Notes: a model not told the origin generated them from the letters alone. Positions 33,277 to 45,076 are shown, counted from the stretch's first letter. The stretch is 64,000 nucleotides of DNA from Diphasiastrum complanatum (GCA_029204225.1 CM055100.1:48155666-48219665), one strand, 5' to 3'. Translations and numbers: made by a program.

Positions 33277-36200
33277 CAAGATGAAATAAACTTTCAGATA
33301 ATGCACATGGATCGTACAGACATTGCTCGAGAGAGAGTCTGGCTCTACAGCTTAGGACCTTCCCTCCACAGAAATTATCAGGAGAACACCCTCAGCTTTC
33401 AGTAGATTTAAAGATGTTTTTCCTAAAGATTTGCCACATGGTTTACCACCTAGCAGAGAGGTAAATCATGTAATAAACCTAGTATTAGGTACAGCACCTG
33501 TTTCTAAACCTCCGTATCGGGTTAGCCGAACAGAGGATGAAGAAATAACTAGGCAATTAACAGATTATCTTGGGAAAGGCCAAATTCAGACCAGTAGTTC
33601 ACCATGGGCCTCACCAGTCCTTTTGGTGAAAAAGAAAGAGGGATCTATGCGTCTTTGCGTAGATTACAGAGACCTCAATAAAGTCACAATTAAGAATAAA
33701 TACACTATGCCTCGGGCAGACGAGTTGTTTGATCAACTCGACGGGGCTAAATTTTTCAGTAAAATAGACCTCAGATTGGGATATCATCAGGTCCGTATAA
33801 AGTCGGAAGATGTCCCGAAAACAACTTTTAGGACTCGTCATGGTCATTATGAGTTTAAGGTGATGCCATTTAGAAGGTGATGCCATTTAGGCTCACAAAT
33901 GCTCCAGCTACCTTTATGACCTTGATGAACAGTGTTTTCAGACCATATTTGGGTAAGTTTGTAGTCATATTTTTAGATGACATCCTCGTCTACAGCAAAA
34001 TGAGGAAGGAGCATCTTAAACACCTCAGAAAGGTGTTTCGACTGCTTAGAAAGCATAAGCTTTATGCAAAAAAATCCAAGTGTGAATTCTTCGATGAGGA
34101 AGTAGCTTATTTGGGTCACATTATCTCGCCAGGTGGGATTAAGATGGACCCCAGTAAGGTTAAAGCCATACTCAGTTGGCTGAGACCTCAAAATATTTTA
34201 GAGCTTCAGATCTTTCTTGGTTTAGCGGGATATTACGGACGATTTGTCAAGGAATATGCTCAGATAGCAGTTCCTATGACAAATCTTCTTAAGGGAAAGG
34301 GAAAAGAGTTCATTTGGGAGTCTGCACAGCAGGAGAGCTTTGATGCTCTCAAAACAGCCTTAGCTACAGCTCCAGTTTTAAAGGTCGTCGACCCCAATCA
34401 GCCATTTGTGGTCGAAACAGATGCTAGCGACTTTGCAGTTATTGTACTAACTTAGGGTGGACGACCAATTGCGTTCGAGAGTAAAAAACTCGAGCCAGCT
34501 CAGACTAGGTACAATGCCTATGAAAAGGAACTTTTTTCTACAGTTCATGCCCTTAAGACTTGGAGGCATTATTTGTATGGTGCCAACTTTGAGGTCCTGA
34601 CAGACCATGAAAGTCTCAGATACCTTTGCAATCAACCTGAGCTTAGAGGTCGGAAAGCTCGTTGGGCAGAGTTGATGCAAGAGTTTGATATGTCTATCAG
34701 ATATAGACGGGAGAAATTCAATACAGTAGTAGATACCCTTAGTAGAATGCCTATGATAAACGAGCTGAGTTTTACTCAGATTCGTAATGAGTTACTCGAG
34801 TCCTTGAGAGGGAAGTGCCAACATGATTCATTCTTCTTTACTATCTGGAACTCAGTTCAGAGCAGACAGTTACAGACTCCAAAACCAGTTCCCGGGGCGG
34901 TTCATCCAAGAATACGGCAACTTCCGTTGAGGATGATGATGAGTCCGAGTATACGTCAAATGACGTTGAGGATTCTGAGCCTATATTACCCAAGCAAACC
35001 CCAGTGGTTGAGGGTCAGTTGACTCAAGGATTCAAATGGAAACAGTATTCCATTCAGGATGAGTACTTGCTCTATAGAGATAGAGTATGTGTCCCCAATT
35101 CAGAGGATTATAGGTAGCAAGTCCTATATGAGTGTCATGACAATCCTAGTGCGGGGCACCCAGGCATTCAGAAGACCTATGAGCTTCTTCGTAGGCAATT
35201 TTTCTGGCCCAATATGAAAAAGGACGTCCAGCAATATGTAACCAGTTGCCAGAAATGTCAAGTAAATAAAGTAGAGGGTTTAAAGGCAGGAGGGTTGTTA
35301 TAGCCCTTAGATATACCAGCTGGTAAATGGGAGAGTATCTCCATGGATTTTATAGTAGGCCTGCCTAAAACCCAAAAGGGTAATGACGCTATATGGGTCA
35401 TAGTTGACCGTCTGACCAAAATGGCTCATTTTATTCCGACCAACACAACCGTTAGAGCTCCAGAGTTAGCAAGGTTGTTTGTAGACGGGCTATTTAAATT
35501 GTACGGTCTACCTTCCGGCATAGTCAGCGACCGGGATAGTAAGTTTAATGGAAATTTTTGGAGGGCAGTATTCCATCATCTCCATACTAAACTTAGTATG
35601 AGTACTACCGACCATCCACAGACGGACGGTCAAACAGAGAGGGTAAATCAGGTGCTGGAGGATATGCTTCGCGCATACGTCAACAAAAAGCAGACTAATT
35701 GGGAGGAGTATCTCTCGATATTAGAGCTTGCTTATAATAGTACCAAACATTCAGCTACGGGATACAGCCCATTTATGCTGATGTATGGTTTTCAGCCACG
35801 CTCACCCACAGCCAGAAACTTTTTAGAAGACCTAAACTAGATGATAGAACATGCTAAGCATAGCATTAGGCAGTCCCAAGATCGAGCCAGGTATTATGCA
35901 GATTCAAGCAAACGGGATGTGCAGTTCTCCGCTGGTGAGAAAGTCTACTTGAGAGTCCCAGTTGACTCTAAATCCCTCAAATCAGGAGTGTGCTAAGTTG
36001 TCTCCTAGGTATTGTGGTCATTAGTAGGAGACTAGGCAAGGTCACCTATGAACTCTATAGAACTCCCACACAACAGTAAGGTTTTCCCAGTTTTTCATGT
36101 AAGTCAGTTACGAAAAGCCTTAGCCAGATCAGAAAATCTGGTAGGGGACAGTGTTCTAGTTCTCCCATTGGATTCTCAGCAACCTCCACATGAACCAGAG

Positions 36201-36362
36201 GAGATTCTTGACAGTAGAGAGACGCAGACTCGTCATACTCTATACCGAGAATATCTGGTCAAGTGGAATGATCAGCCTGTTCAGAATGCCACTTGGGAAA
36301 GAGGCAGCGTCCTTCGCAAGATATTTCCAGACTTTGTCTTAGAGGATCAAGACGGTTCTTAA
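33277..36362 (+). pseudogene. G1 pol, older copy, right part (protease end to chromodomain)
   Basis: Resumes in the protease, then jumps from about 33402 to RT because about 200 bp present in the young copy are missing. RT motifs are recognisable ([25 protein letters not shown]), as are RNase H (ETDASDFAV), integrase ([26 protein letters not shown]) and chromodomain ([17 protein letters not shown]). A 17-bp tandem duplication (33857-33890) shifts the RT frame. TAG stops at 34453, 35115, 35301 and 35838 and small deletions near 35815 and 36020 break the rest. Confidence 0.92.
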
Positions 36363-36373
36363 GAGGGAGGGAG

Positions 36374-36732
36374 TGTTACGAGCACGTAACCAGTGCGGAA
36401 CCCTAGAGAACATAGGAGGCCAGATACCACAGTCAGGGTCGTGTCCAGCGTACATGACCAACAGGGCAAGACAGTGTGAGTAGTGTGCCCCGGCACGGTC
36501 CATATCCATGGCAGGCCTAATACAGTCTAGGGACCCTGTCAGCAGGATAGGGCCCCACGTTGGGACCCGACGTGCAGTCGGCCATGACAGAGCCACGTGG
36601 CCGACACTTGGCAATATGCATGCTACCAGCCCTCACATTGGGCTAGGAGGGGCTTGCTCCATATCAGGGAGTAGGCAAGGCTAGGAGGATCAGTTAGTAT
36701 TTGCCCTACTGTGGTGTTTAGGATCTCTTACA
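36374..36732 (+). repeat. 3' LTR of the older G1 copy
   Basis: About 359 bp, from TGTTACGAGCACGTAACC to TCTTACA. It is clearly more diverged from the young LTRs than these are from each other. The terminal palindrome is broken by one change (GAGCACG for GAGCTCG). Confidence 0.92.
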
Positions 36733-37091
36733 ATCCATCATAAAGGTTATGTGCATAGAATATAGGGTAGGGGATTCTTGGTAAGAGAATATTTCTCAGT
36801 GGAGAAAATGATTTGTTTTTGTATCCCAGAGAGAACAATTTGGAATGATAGAACCTAACAAACCCAAGAATTACAACTGAGTTCAAAAGGAATTCAACTA
36901 AACTTAGTATATCTAGATTTAATTCTAGATCGTAATCTGAAGTTTTTTGTAGTTGAAGATGGTTATCAATACAGTTTTAGTATGTCTTATGTCTTCTGAT
37001 AATTTCTATGCTAAAAGAGACTGAAATAATTCTTATATTTTCTAAGTTGTGTGTTGGACATACACTCCAATATCTTTAATGATTAAGTATG
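36733..37091. other. Spacer without recognisable gene
   Basis: A/T-rich sequence between two LTR elements; I see nothing in it. Confidence 0.5.
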
Positions 37092-37096
37092 GTTTT

Positions 37097-37539
37097 AGTT
37101 ACGAATAGAGCCACAACTGATCTAGAGCTAAGCTATGAAAGCATCACATAAGCAAGACTTAAGGTATGAAAGCAGCACATAAGCAAGACTTAACCCTAGA
37201 AAGCAGGAAAGAGAGAGATTAAGGAGACTAAAGAGAGAGATCAATATCATCAGTTGAATAACAAATGACACAGTTTCCCTACTTATAGCCAAGAGGAAGC
37301 CCTAAAAGGAAGCTTCCGGTGGCTAGGGCCCAACTGGGAGGGAAAATAGTGCGCCCTCCAAGAAGGCCCCCACTCTCCAGTAATATGTCCAAATGGCCTA
37401 ATAATGAATAATAAGGCCAAAGGCCAACCATATAGTCTAAGTGTCACTAATGAATAAAAAAGGGCCCAAGGTTTGCTTATGCATAAAGTAAAGTAAATGT
37501 AAATGGACGCGGCGAATGTAATGAGCTGAGTCCATAACT
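37097..37539 (-). repeat. 3' LTR (left) of the AG...CT element
   Basis: Starts AGTTACGAATAG and ends CCATAACT on the plus strand. It contains a direct repeat of about 31 bp (TATGAAAGCATCACATAAGC and TATGAAAGCAGCACATAAGC, 37135-37190). Confidence 0.88.
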
Positions 37540-37585
37540 CTCCCCGGCACAAAAAAAAAGACCCAACTGCCGAAAAGAAACTGGA

Positions 37586-37867
37586 TCAAACAGCAGCAAG
37601 CCCTGGTGCATCAACAACTAGAGTAGCATCTAATGTAGAGAAATCAACAAGTGCAGGAGGAGCACGATCCAAATCCGCAAGTGATGGTGTATGATAAAAG
37701 ACATCAATAGGCTCCCATGTGGCCTCCTCAACAGGACGACCATCGAACTGGACCAAAAACTGAATTTGTCGGCAGCATCGACTATGGTGAAGGCGAACCT
37801 GGTGAATGGCAGCTGGTGAGAAAGGGAACAGCTCAGGATCAACATCATGGTGACGAAGGACTGCCAA
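37586..37867 (-). pseudogene. Chromodomain-like integrase C-terminus of the AG...CT element
   Basis: The minus frame has FLVQFDGRPVEEATWEP, matching the aromatic-rich core of retrotransposon chromodomains ((F/Y)LVKW.G.P..ATWE), just upstream (in element direction) of the polypurine tract and LTR. The rest of integrase is not recognisable. Reading is open for about 94 codons. Confidence 0.55.
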
Positions 37868-38338
37868 GGAACCAGAAGAAGATCAAGCAGCAACCAGGAA
37901 GCCAAGGTATCCGTAATGCCCAAGATAGCAGAGGATCAGCCCAAAAGATAGGGACATCATACCAAGGTATCCAAAAAGCCCGAGAAGGTAGAACTGCATC
38001 AGCAACGGGAAGCCAATAAGGATACTGGAAAAGAGATGGACACTCATCGCGAATAGCCGCATCATACACCTAACCATCAACCATATGTGCAAACTCAATG
38101 ATATAAGTGCCCCAAGAAAATATAGCAGCATCGGAAGACCAGCACCAAAGAGTAGGAACATAAGCAAGATGACAGGCACGCTGGAGTAGCATGGAAAAGC
38201 AAGCGATATGCCAAGAAACATGGATCATAAAGAGATCATCCTGACAAAGGATAGCTAAAATGGAGAAATGTGCACCAGCATGGTCAAAAGCCCAAGGTAT
38301 CCATAAGGCCCATGAATGAGTAGCAATGGCACACGATA

Positions 38339-38768
38339 TGTCACAAGCCAGTCTCTCAAAGCTCGTGAATCCTAGAAGCCGGTGTGTAGAATGAACCTCC
38401 CAACCATAGGCACCCCCTCCTTGAGGTGATCAGTCCACTTGGCATGCCTGGCCCCTGTGACCTGTGAATACTGAGTGACTCATAGGGTACCACCCCCGTG
38501 CCCCGTCAAAGACCTATGACCCTCTTGGTCACCCCGACTACTTGCCGGCTAGCATCTCATCACTGACGGCTAGGGTCCCGACGGTCAAGACACACCACAT
38601 CTCTGACAACTTGTCAGGCGGCCACATCGGGTCATTGCTGGTGACGCACCGGTCCCAACTTGGGACAGATGTCCTCCTCGGTCACCGGCCCTTGCCAATA
38701 CTTGGCCTCAGGCCTTTTGGTAACCGGCCGTGCCGAGGTCATGATAGAGTTGTAACTGGACTCTAACA
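38339..38768 (-). repeat. 3' LTR (left) of G2
   Basis: 430 bp. It lacks a 46-bp segment present in the other LTR (after CCCCCTCCTTGAG), and carries several substitutions. Confidence 0.93.
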
Positions 38769-38785
38769 ATCCTTCCCTCCTCTGG
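38769..38785 (-). other. Polypurine tract of G2
   Basis: On the minus strand AGAGGAGGGAAGGAT stands directly before the TGTTAGAG start of the LTR. Confidence 0.8.
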
Positions 38786-38789
38786 GAAG

Positions 38790-40069
38790 TCATCGGTCCT
38801 CGATGACAAACTCTGGGTAAGATTTCTGCAACACCTGTCGCGTCTCCCAGGTAGCATCTAACAACGGATGCCCTTTCCAGGTTACTAGATACTCTTGAAG
38901 GAGACGATTCCGCAATCGTCGCTCCCTTCGATCTAGGATTCTTTCTGGCCCATAACCTGTGGTGTCTTTCTCCTCAAGAGACACTAGACCTTCCACCAGG
39001 CTATCGCCATCGTGCAAACATCTCTTCAGTTTGCTAACATGGAATACTGGATGCACCTTGCATCCCACAGGTAGCTGTAGCTTATAAGCTACTTGGCTCA
39101 CCTTCTTAATTATCAACCATGGTCCACAATACCTAGGAGATAACTTGGCGCACTTTCCTGTGCGTAGCACCTTCGACTTTGAAGGGACTAGTAAATACAC
39201 CCAATCTCCATTCTCAAATTCCCAATAGGTACGGTTCTCACGAGCATAACTCTCTGCCCTAGCTACAGCTTTGGACAAGTTATCTCGTGCCAACTCTAGC
39301 TTCTGCTGCATCTGAGCCAAAAACTCTACAGCACTAGGTACCCTATGTGGAATTCCTATGATGGCCTGAAACCATAATTGAGCTCAAATGGACTCAATCC
39401 AGTGGACGCATGTCTCTTATCATTGTACGCGAACTCCAATAGCGGTAAATACTTTACCCAGTCTCTTTGCGTACTACTCACATATGCCCTAAGCATATCT
39501 TCCAAGATCTGATTCACTCGCTCTGTCTGGCCATCCGTCTGAGGATGCTCAGAGCTACTCATCCGCAACTGTGTTCCCAACTTGGCGAACACCTCAATCC
39601 AGAAATTTCCTGTAAACTTGGGACCCCTGTCAAAAACTATGGACTTCGAAAGACCATGTAACCTGACAATATTCTGAATAAACAACTCAGCCACTTGCGG
39701 AGCTGTGACCTTCTTGGTCGTTGCGATGAAATGAGCCATCTTAGAAAACCTGTCTACCACTACCATAACGGAATTGAATCCATTCTGGGTCTTGGGTAGC
39801 CCAACAATAAAATCCATAGAGATGCTTTCACACCTTCCTATAGGTATCTCAAGTGGATGTAGCAAGCCCGGAGGACTTACTCTCTCGGCCTTGTTCACCA
39901 GACAAGCCGTGCAACGCTGGACGTACTCTCTTACATCCCGCTGCAATCGTGGCCAGAAATAATGCATTCTCAAAAGCTCACTAGTCTTATCAATACCAAG
40001 GTGCCCTGCGCAGGGACTATCATGGCATTCATGAACTATCCTACGATGAAGATCCTTCACGTCTGGCAC
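38790..40069 (-). pseudogene. G2 integrase and chromodomain
   Basis: Two minus frames split at about 39340. The first (39356-40069) has the zinc region (CHDSPCAGHLGIDKTSELL, CTACLVNKAE), core motifs [22 protein letters not shown] (usual form SDRD..F, so the catalytic Asp is kept but its context is changed) and [10 protein letters not shown]. The second (38790-39320) has PRYCGPWLI, KVHPVFHVSKLK and the chromodomain core EYLVTWKGHPLLDATWE. A stop after GFRPS separates them. Confidence 0.9.
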
Positions 40070-40397
40070 GAATACTTTTCTGTTTTCTCAACTACATACC
40101 TTCCTTCACGGTGTATGTCAAATAAGTACTGGTGTGTTCCTCTACGGAAGCGACAGGCGAGGCTGACTCTTCCACTTAGTCGACTAACTTGCATGCATAG
40201 GCTACACACACTGACAATGTGGGTCCTTTTGTTGAGCCCTCTTGATCTCCTCCATGAGATCACTATCAACTACAGGCAAGGCTCATCTGATGCAGTACCA
40301 ACGATAGTGCATCAGCGACCACATTTTCCTTCCCTCCTCGGAAGCGAATTTCCAAATGAAATTCCTGCATCAGCTCGGCCCACCGAGCTTGGCGGCC

Positions 40398-41458
40398 TTA
40401 CAAATCTAGCTGAATGCAAAATACTTTAAAGTATAATGATCTGTGTACACATAAAACTCGGCGCCGTATAAATAATGTCTCCACACCTTGAGCGCATGTA
40501 CTCGCATACAACTCTTGCTCCTGTGCGGGTATACCATCTTGGCTCAACACTGCACCTACGGCAATGCCACTTGCATCCGTCTCTAGGTCAAACGGTTTCT
40601 GGGTATCAACAAACTTGAGAACTGGAGCCGTGGCCAACGCCTCCATCAAGTTCTCAAACCTGTGCTGAGCTTCAGCAACCCACTGATCTACAGTGTTGTT
40701 TTTCCGTAACTGGTCCGTCAAAGGAGCAGCTACCTTGGAATAGTTCCTAACGAACTGCTGGTAGAACTTGCATAAACATAAAAAAGATTGTAATTGGCGT
40801 ATATCGGCAGGCCTCGGCCACTTCTTAACCACAGCCACCTTGTTGGGTCAACTGAAATACCCTCAATTGTCACTACGTGACCCAAATACTCGACACGAGT
40901 CTTACACAACTCTGTCTTCTGAGCATTGGCATGCAAGACAGAAGCTTGTAACTTGCCCAATACGGTCTTGAGATGAACCTCATGCTCCTCGACCGCTTTA
41001 CTAAAAACCAATATATCGTCAATAAAATTGACGACAAACTTGCCCATATAGTCTCGCAAGACATCGTTCATGAGCATCATGAACGTGGCTGGGGCATTGG
41101 TTAACCCAAATGGCATAACCAAAAATTCATAATGACCAAAACAGGTTCGGAAGGCCGTCTTCGGGACGTCTTCATCTCAAATTCGTATTTGATGGTATCC
41201 ACTTTTGAGATCTATCTTACTGAAAATGGTTGCACCTTGCAACGCATCCAATAGATCATCAATCCTGGGCATCAGATACCTGTGCTTTACAGCGATCTTA
41301 TCCAATCCCCTGTAATCTACACACATCTGGAAACTACCATCCTTTATCTTAACAAGTAAAATAGGAGAGGCGAAAGGTGAATAACTCGAACGGATGTACC
41401 CCAGCTTGAGATAGTCCTCCAACATCATTCTGACTTTCTCTTCCTCTTTTAGGCTCAT
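40398..41458 (-). pseudogene. G2 reverse transcriptase and RNase H
   Basis: Three overlapping minus frames: MCVDYRGLDKIAVKHRYLMP and FSKIDLKSGYHQIRI (41177-41458), [20 protein letters not shown] with FIDD in place of YVDD (40730-41122), and PFDLETDASGIAVGAVLSQDG (40398-40838). Frameshifts join them. After the RNase H Asp motif a deletion removes the FESKKL segment and the frame degenerates. Confidence 0.9.
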
Positions 41459-41459
41459 C

Positions 41460-41650
41460 CTATAAGGAGGCCTACATTGGAATCAACATTCACATAACAC
41501 AACCACAAACACTGAATCTCCATTCTCTTTATTTGCATATAGGTAACAAGAGGACCCTCAACAATGGGTCTCCCCCCCCCCCCCTTTTAAAACATGAGAC
41601 AAACCCTCATGTCCAAAATTTATATACATGCAAAAGAAAGAAAAACTATA
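41460..41650. other. Short replacement sequence where G2 protease should be
   Basis: Between the gag knuckle and the RT start there are only about 190 bp, including a run of about 13 C (41573-41585), with no protease motif. A normal chromovirus has several hundred bases of protease and RT connection here. Confidence 0.6.
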
Positions 41651-41658
41651 CAGGCTGC

Positions 41659-42798
41659 CTACTCATCGTCGCTTACTAATAAGTCTTCCAAAATCTCCTC
41701 ATCCTTGTCCTTATCTTGATGTTGTTGTAAAACATGCAGCTTCATGTCCGTGCGGCGAGGACAATCTGTGACAAGATGCTTGCCAAGACAGAAAAAGCAT
41801 AATCCGTCTTTCTTGGCCTTGTCCCTTTGTTCTGGACTGAGAGGAGACTTATTGTAAGCCTGATGAGCCAAAGGAGATCCCGCCTTGCGCTTCAAAGTCT
41901 GTTGCATCTGGATAGGATCCTTCTGCGAAAAGCCTTTCTGACCAGCTTGGCCAGACTTTCGCGAACCCTTCTTCTAAGGCCAGCTTGGCGCTCCAGATTC
42001 AGCCTTGGTGCGCACATTACCTTCAAAGTTGAGAGCTGTAGCAACTGCCTCTTCTAAGGTCTTGCACCCTTCATTAAGCACTAAAGGTCTCAACTCTTCA
42101 CGAAGGCCAAATATGAACTTGTGGACTACTAGCCACTCGAGAATCTCTTCCGGAATCTTGATAAGCGTCTCACGATACCTATCAGCATATTCCTGCACCA
42201 TGTACTGCCTCTAACGATGCAAAAGCCAAGCATCCGTCACACGCACATGCTCATGTGGAGGAATAAGCTGAGCTCTGAAAGCTCGCTTAAACTCAAGCCA
42301 AGTGGATGGAGCCTGATTAAACTTCAACAATTTACGCCACCACCTGTCAACAAAATCAGTGAAATGGTAAGCAGCTTTGCGGACCCGCCAACCCTCATCA
42401 GTTGGGGACTGCTTCAAATCAAAAAACTCTTCCCACTTATGCAACCACTGATCTACAATATCAGTATTGCGTTGGGGAGTGTTTCCAGCGAAACGGGTAG
42501 GTTTAATATCTTTGTCTTCTGGATAGGGTGGAGGTACCATAGGACGAACAGCAGAAGACGGATAAGGTGGAGCATACTGCGAGGAAGACGCATAACCACC
42601 AGCTACCATCATCGCTCGCATCTCTGCGACGGTCTTTTCCACACTATCCATGCGAGCTTGCACAGAAGGGGAAGTACTAGCAGGCGAACGGGCAGCCACT
42701 GTAGGCGGATTATGGGTAGGACTAAGCACAGGGCTGGGTGGTGGTGACGGAAGAGCAACAGGTGGACTGAGCGGAATATCAACTCTATCCTCTTCCAT
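41659..42798 (-). pseudogene. G2 gag
   Basis: The minus frame starts MEEDRVDIPLSPP with a Pro/Ser-rich N-terminus, then the gag domain (RFAGNTPQRNTDIVDQWLHK, WWRKLLKFNQAPSTW, FKRAFRAQLIPP, EYADRYRETLIKIPEE) and the zinc knuckle LCFFCLGKHLVTDC, which has CX2CX3HX4C spacing (one residue short of the usual CX2CX4HX4C). Stops at about 42208 and 41970 split it into three frames. Confidence 0.85.
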
Positions 42799-42799
42799 T

Positions 42800-43589
42800 A
42801 TGAAACAAAAACAGAGAGAGAGAGCACGAAATCAAGCTAGAAATTGCACTTATTGAAACACAGTCAGGAAAAAGGAAATGTTCAGCCTATTGATAATTTA
42901 AAATTGAAAAAGACAAAAGGCAACTGGAAAGTAACAAAGCCAAGGACAGGTAGTACTTCCCTTGCGTCCTACGCTGGTACAAAAGTCGGTAAAGAACTTT
43001 TTTGGGGCACCAAATCGGCTTGAAAGTTGAAAAAAACAGGAAAAAAGCGGGCTGTTTGACGTCGAATTTCTTCCAAACGGCAAAAGCTTTTCACGAACGG
43101 TCAATTGGCAGTAGGTCGCCCTCCTACTGGGCCCAATCTGAAACCTTAACAGCAGAAATCGGAGATAAATCGGAGAAGTTATGTCTAATCCAAAAATCTG
43201 ACCTGTTTTTTGCTTGGAAACCGACTTTTTAATGAAACAGAGGCAAATCTGCTCCAAAACCGGCGTATGATGGCTCTATAGGATCGCTATGGATACTAGG
43301 AACATGCTCCCAAAATCTGATCAGGATCTGAGAAGGTTCCGGAAAGTTATGAGCGAAAATCCTTCTGAAAAAATGCGCTGGAGCTGTAGGAACAAAGTAT
43401 GCCTAATTTTCCCTGCTAGAAATCGTTGAAACAACTCTGAAAAGATGTGTAGATCAGCGCTGAAGGCCCACCTTTCTTCTCCAATCTGTCTCCCACGTTT
43501 TCTTCCTCAAAAATCCTTCAAAAACAATCAAAATCTGACGATTTCTACACTTTCTCTCTCTAGAACGACGTTTTATCTCTCTAGAACGA
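42800..43589 (-). other. Leader of G2
   Basis: About 790 bp between gag ATG and PBS with no coding motif. Confidence 0.5.
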
Positions 43590-43590
43590 G

Positions 43591-43603
43591 GCTCTGATAC
43601 CAA
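43591..43603 (-). other. Primer-binding site of G2
   Basis: Minus strand TTGGTATCAGAGC next to the LTR edge at 43605; initiator Met tRNA type. Confidence 0.9.
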
Positions 43604-43604
43604 T

Positions 43605-44080
43605 TGTCACAAGCCAGTCTCTCCAAGCTCGTGAATCCTGGAAGCCGGTGTGTAGAATGAACCTCCCAACCATAGGCACCCCCTCCTTGAGTCCTACCTG
43701 CTATTCCCGTCAACTGGCACATGGCATCCACCTGTGGGTGATCAGTCCACTTGGCATGCCTGGCCCCTGTGACCTGTGAATACTAAGTGACTCATAGGGT
43801 ACCACCCCCGTGCCCCGCCAAAGACCTGTGACCCTCTTGGTCACCCCGACTACTTGCTGGCTAGCATCTCGTCACTGACGGCTAGGGTCCCGACGGTCAA
43901 GACACACCGCATCTCTGACAACTTGTCAGGCGGCCATACCAGGTCACTGCTCGTGACGCATCGGTCCCAACTTGGGACAGATGTCCTCCTCGGTCACAGG
44001 CCCTTGCCAATACTTGGCCTCAAGCCCTTTGGTAACCGGTTGTGCCGAGGTCATGATAGAGTCGTAACTGGACTCTAACA
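43605..44080 (-). repeat. 5' LTR (right) of G2
   Basis: 476 bp, full length compared with the 430-bp left copy. The plus-strand reading starts TGTCACAAGCC and ends CTCTAACA. Confidence 0.93.
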
Positions 44081-44239
44081 CGGTACCTTCAAGGCCCCTA
44101 TCACGAGAAGAGCAGCATGCCAAAAGCTCCAGAAGGTCCAAGAAATCAATGCATCATACCAAAAACGGATGGAGAATCAGATGACCCATTTATATGCTGG
44201 TGATATTGTTCTACTAGCCAACACATTACAAAGTTTGCA

Positions 44240-44241
<2 letters not shown>

Positions 44242-44292
<51 letters not shown>
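44242..44292. repeat. (AT)n microsatellite
   Basis: About 25 uninterrupted AT units inside the AG...CT element, just left of an LTR-derived fragment. Confidence 0.95.
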
Positions 44293-44293
<1 letters not shown>

Positions 44294-44412
44294 CTTGGGG
44301 GCTAGATCTGTTCGATCTAGGATTGGTTGGGTTGGTTTGTCCACCATCAGTACCCTTTGTGGTTGCTTGTTTTGGCATGTTAGACTAGGATCCTTGGGTG
44401 AGGACTTTATAA
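44293..44412 (+). repeat. LTR 3' fragment of the family at 59023
   Basis: GGATTGGTTGGGTTGGTTTG, GTCCACCATCA and GAGGACTTTATA match the last 115 bp of the LTR ending at 59511 in the same order. It is on the opposite strand to the host element, so it is probably an inserted or captured fragment. Confidence 0.6.
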
Positions 44413-44839
44413 CAGGTGTCCTGAACTTGGCCTACCACCTAAGGTCGGGCCCAATGGCCAAATTCGACTCGAGACATGCCCCCGAGTATATCAAGTATTG
44501 TAGATAACTTCATACAGGCTAATTTTTCCTATGTGTGGCTATTCAGCTAACCCAAGTATCCGGCTACGAGATTAGTGCCCTATTGATATATCCATTATGG
44601 ATCACCATTAGGGAAAATATGGGCTCAAAATGGGCCCTTTAAGAAATTTCACTTTAGAGAGAGGTTACGTAGAACCAGGAGGGCTATCTGAGGTATGCAC
44701 AAAAGCAATAGTAGAAATACCACCAAGGTATACGGCCTGAATATCAATGAAACCAAGAATGACCACTGAATACAATATCTGTGAATCAAGGCATATAGGC
44801 ACAAGGCACACAACAACAACCTATAAATCCGAAGGAGCA

Positions 44840-45076
44840 TCAACCTGAGGAAGAGGACCCACGAATGGTGAAAGTGAAGCGGCAACTAATGTACTCTGAA
44901 TGGAAAGAACCAAGCCCATGTGGCTGGAGAGAAGCAATCTGTGGCTGCATAGTGGCAAAGACGGTCATCATGTGGTCGAAGCGACTGGTAAGGTTAGAAA
45001 GGGAGTCATGCATATGAGCAAATTGTTTGGCTAAGGGCTCGTGAGGGGTCTCACTTTTGGTGGGTGAGTCAACCAT
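44840..45076 (-). pseudogene. Gag-like N-terminus of the AG...CT element
   Basis: The minus frame starts MVDSPTKSETPHEPLAKQFA followed by HDSLSNLTSRFDHMMTVF, a short coiled-coil-like stretch as often seen at gag N-termini of chromoviruses. It degenerates after about 50 codons. No gag core follows. The call rests on position and character, not on a conserved motif. Confidence 0.35.

Larger units (their letters stand above)
26051..36732 (+). mobile_element. Older G1 chromovirus copy, split by a younger G1 insertion
   Basis: Two parts, 26051-27060 and 33277-36732, are one element interrupted in the protease region by the copy at 27061-33276. With the insert and one CAAGA removed, the protease reading continues (GIQGYQ, then [14 protein letters not shown]). 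The 5' LTR, leader and gag start are missing. The 3' LTR (36374-36732) is present but diverged. Many stops, indels and a deletion of about 200 bp between protease and RT show that it is long dead. Confidence 0.93.
38339..44080 (-). mobile_element. Nested Ty3/gypsy chromovirus (family G2)
   Basis: LTRs at 38339-38768 and 43605-44080 begin TGTCACAAGCC and end TCTAACA. Imperfect 5-bp target copies CGATA (38334-38338) and CGGTA (44081-44085) flank it, differing at one base. PBS and polypurine tract are at the inner edges. In minus order it carries gag, CCHC knuckle, RT, RNase H, integrase and chromodomain, all broken. The protease and the N-terminal part of RT are missing. It inserted into the AG...CT element. 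Confidence 0.93.

Noticed and set aside
37845-38221. Hydrophobic minus-strand frames resembling membrane proteins
   Set aside because: They lie in repetitive, decayed interior sequence of an LTR element; three frames are open at once and none has a known motif.
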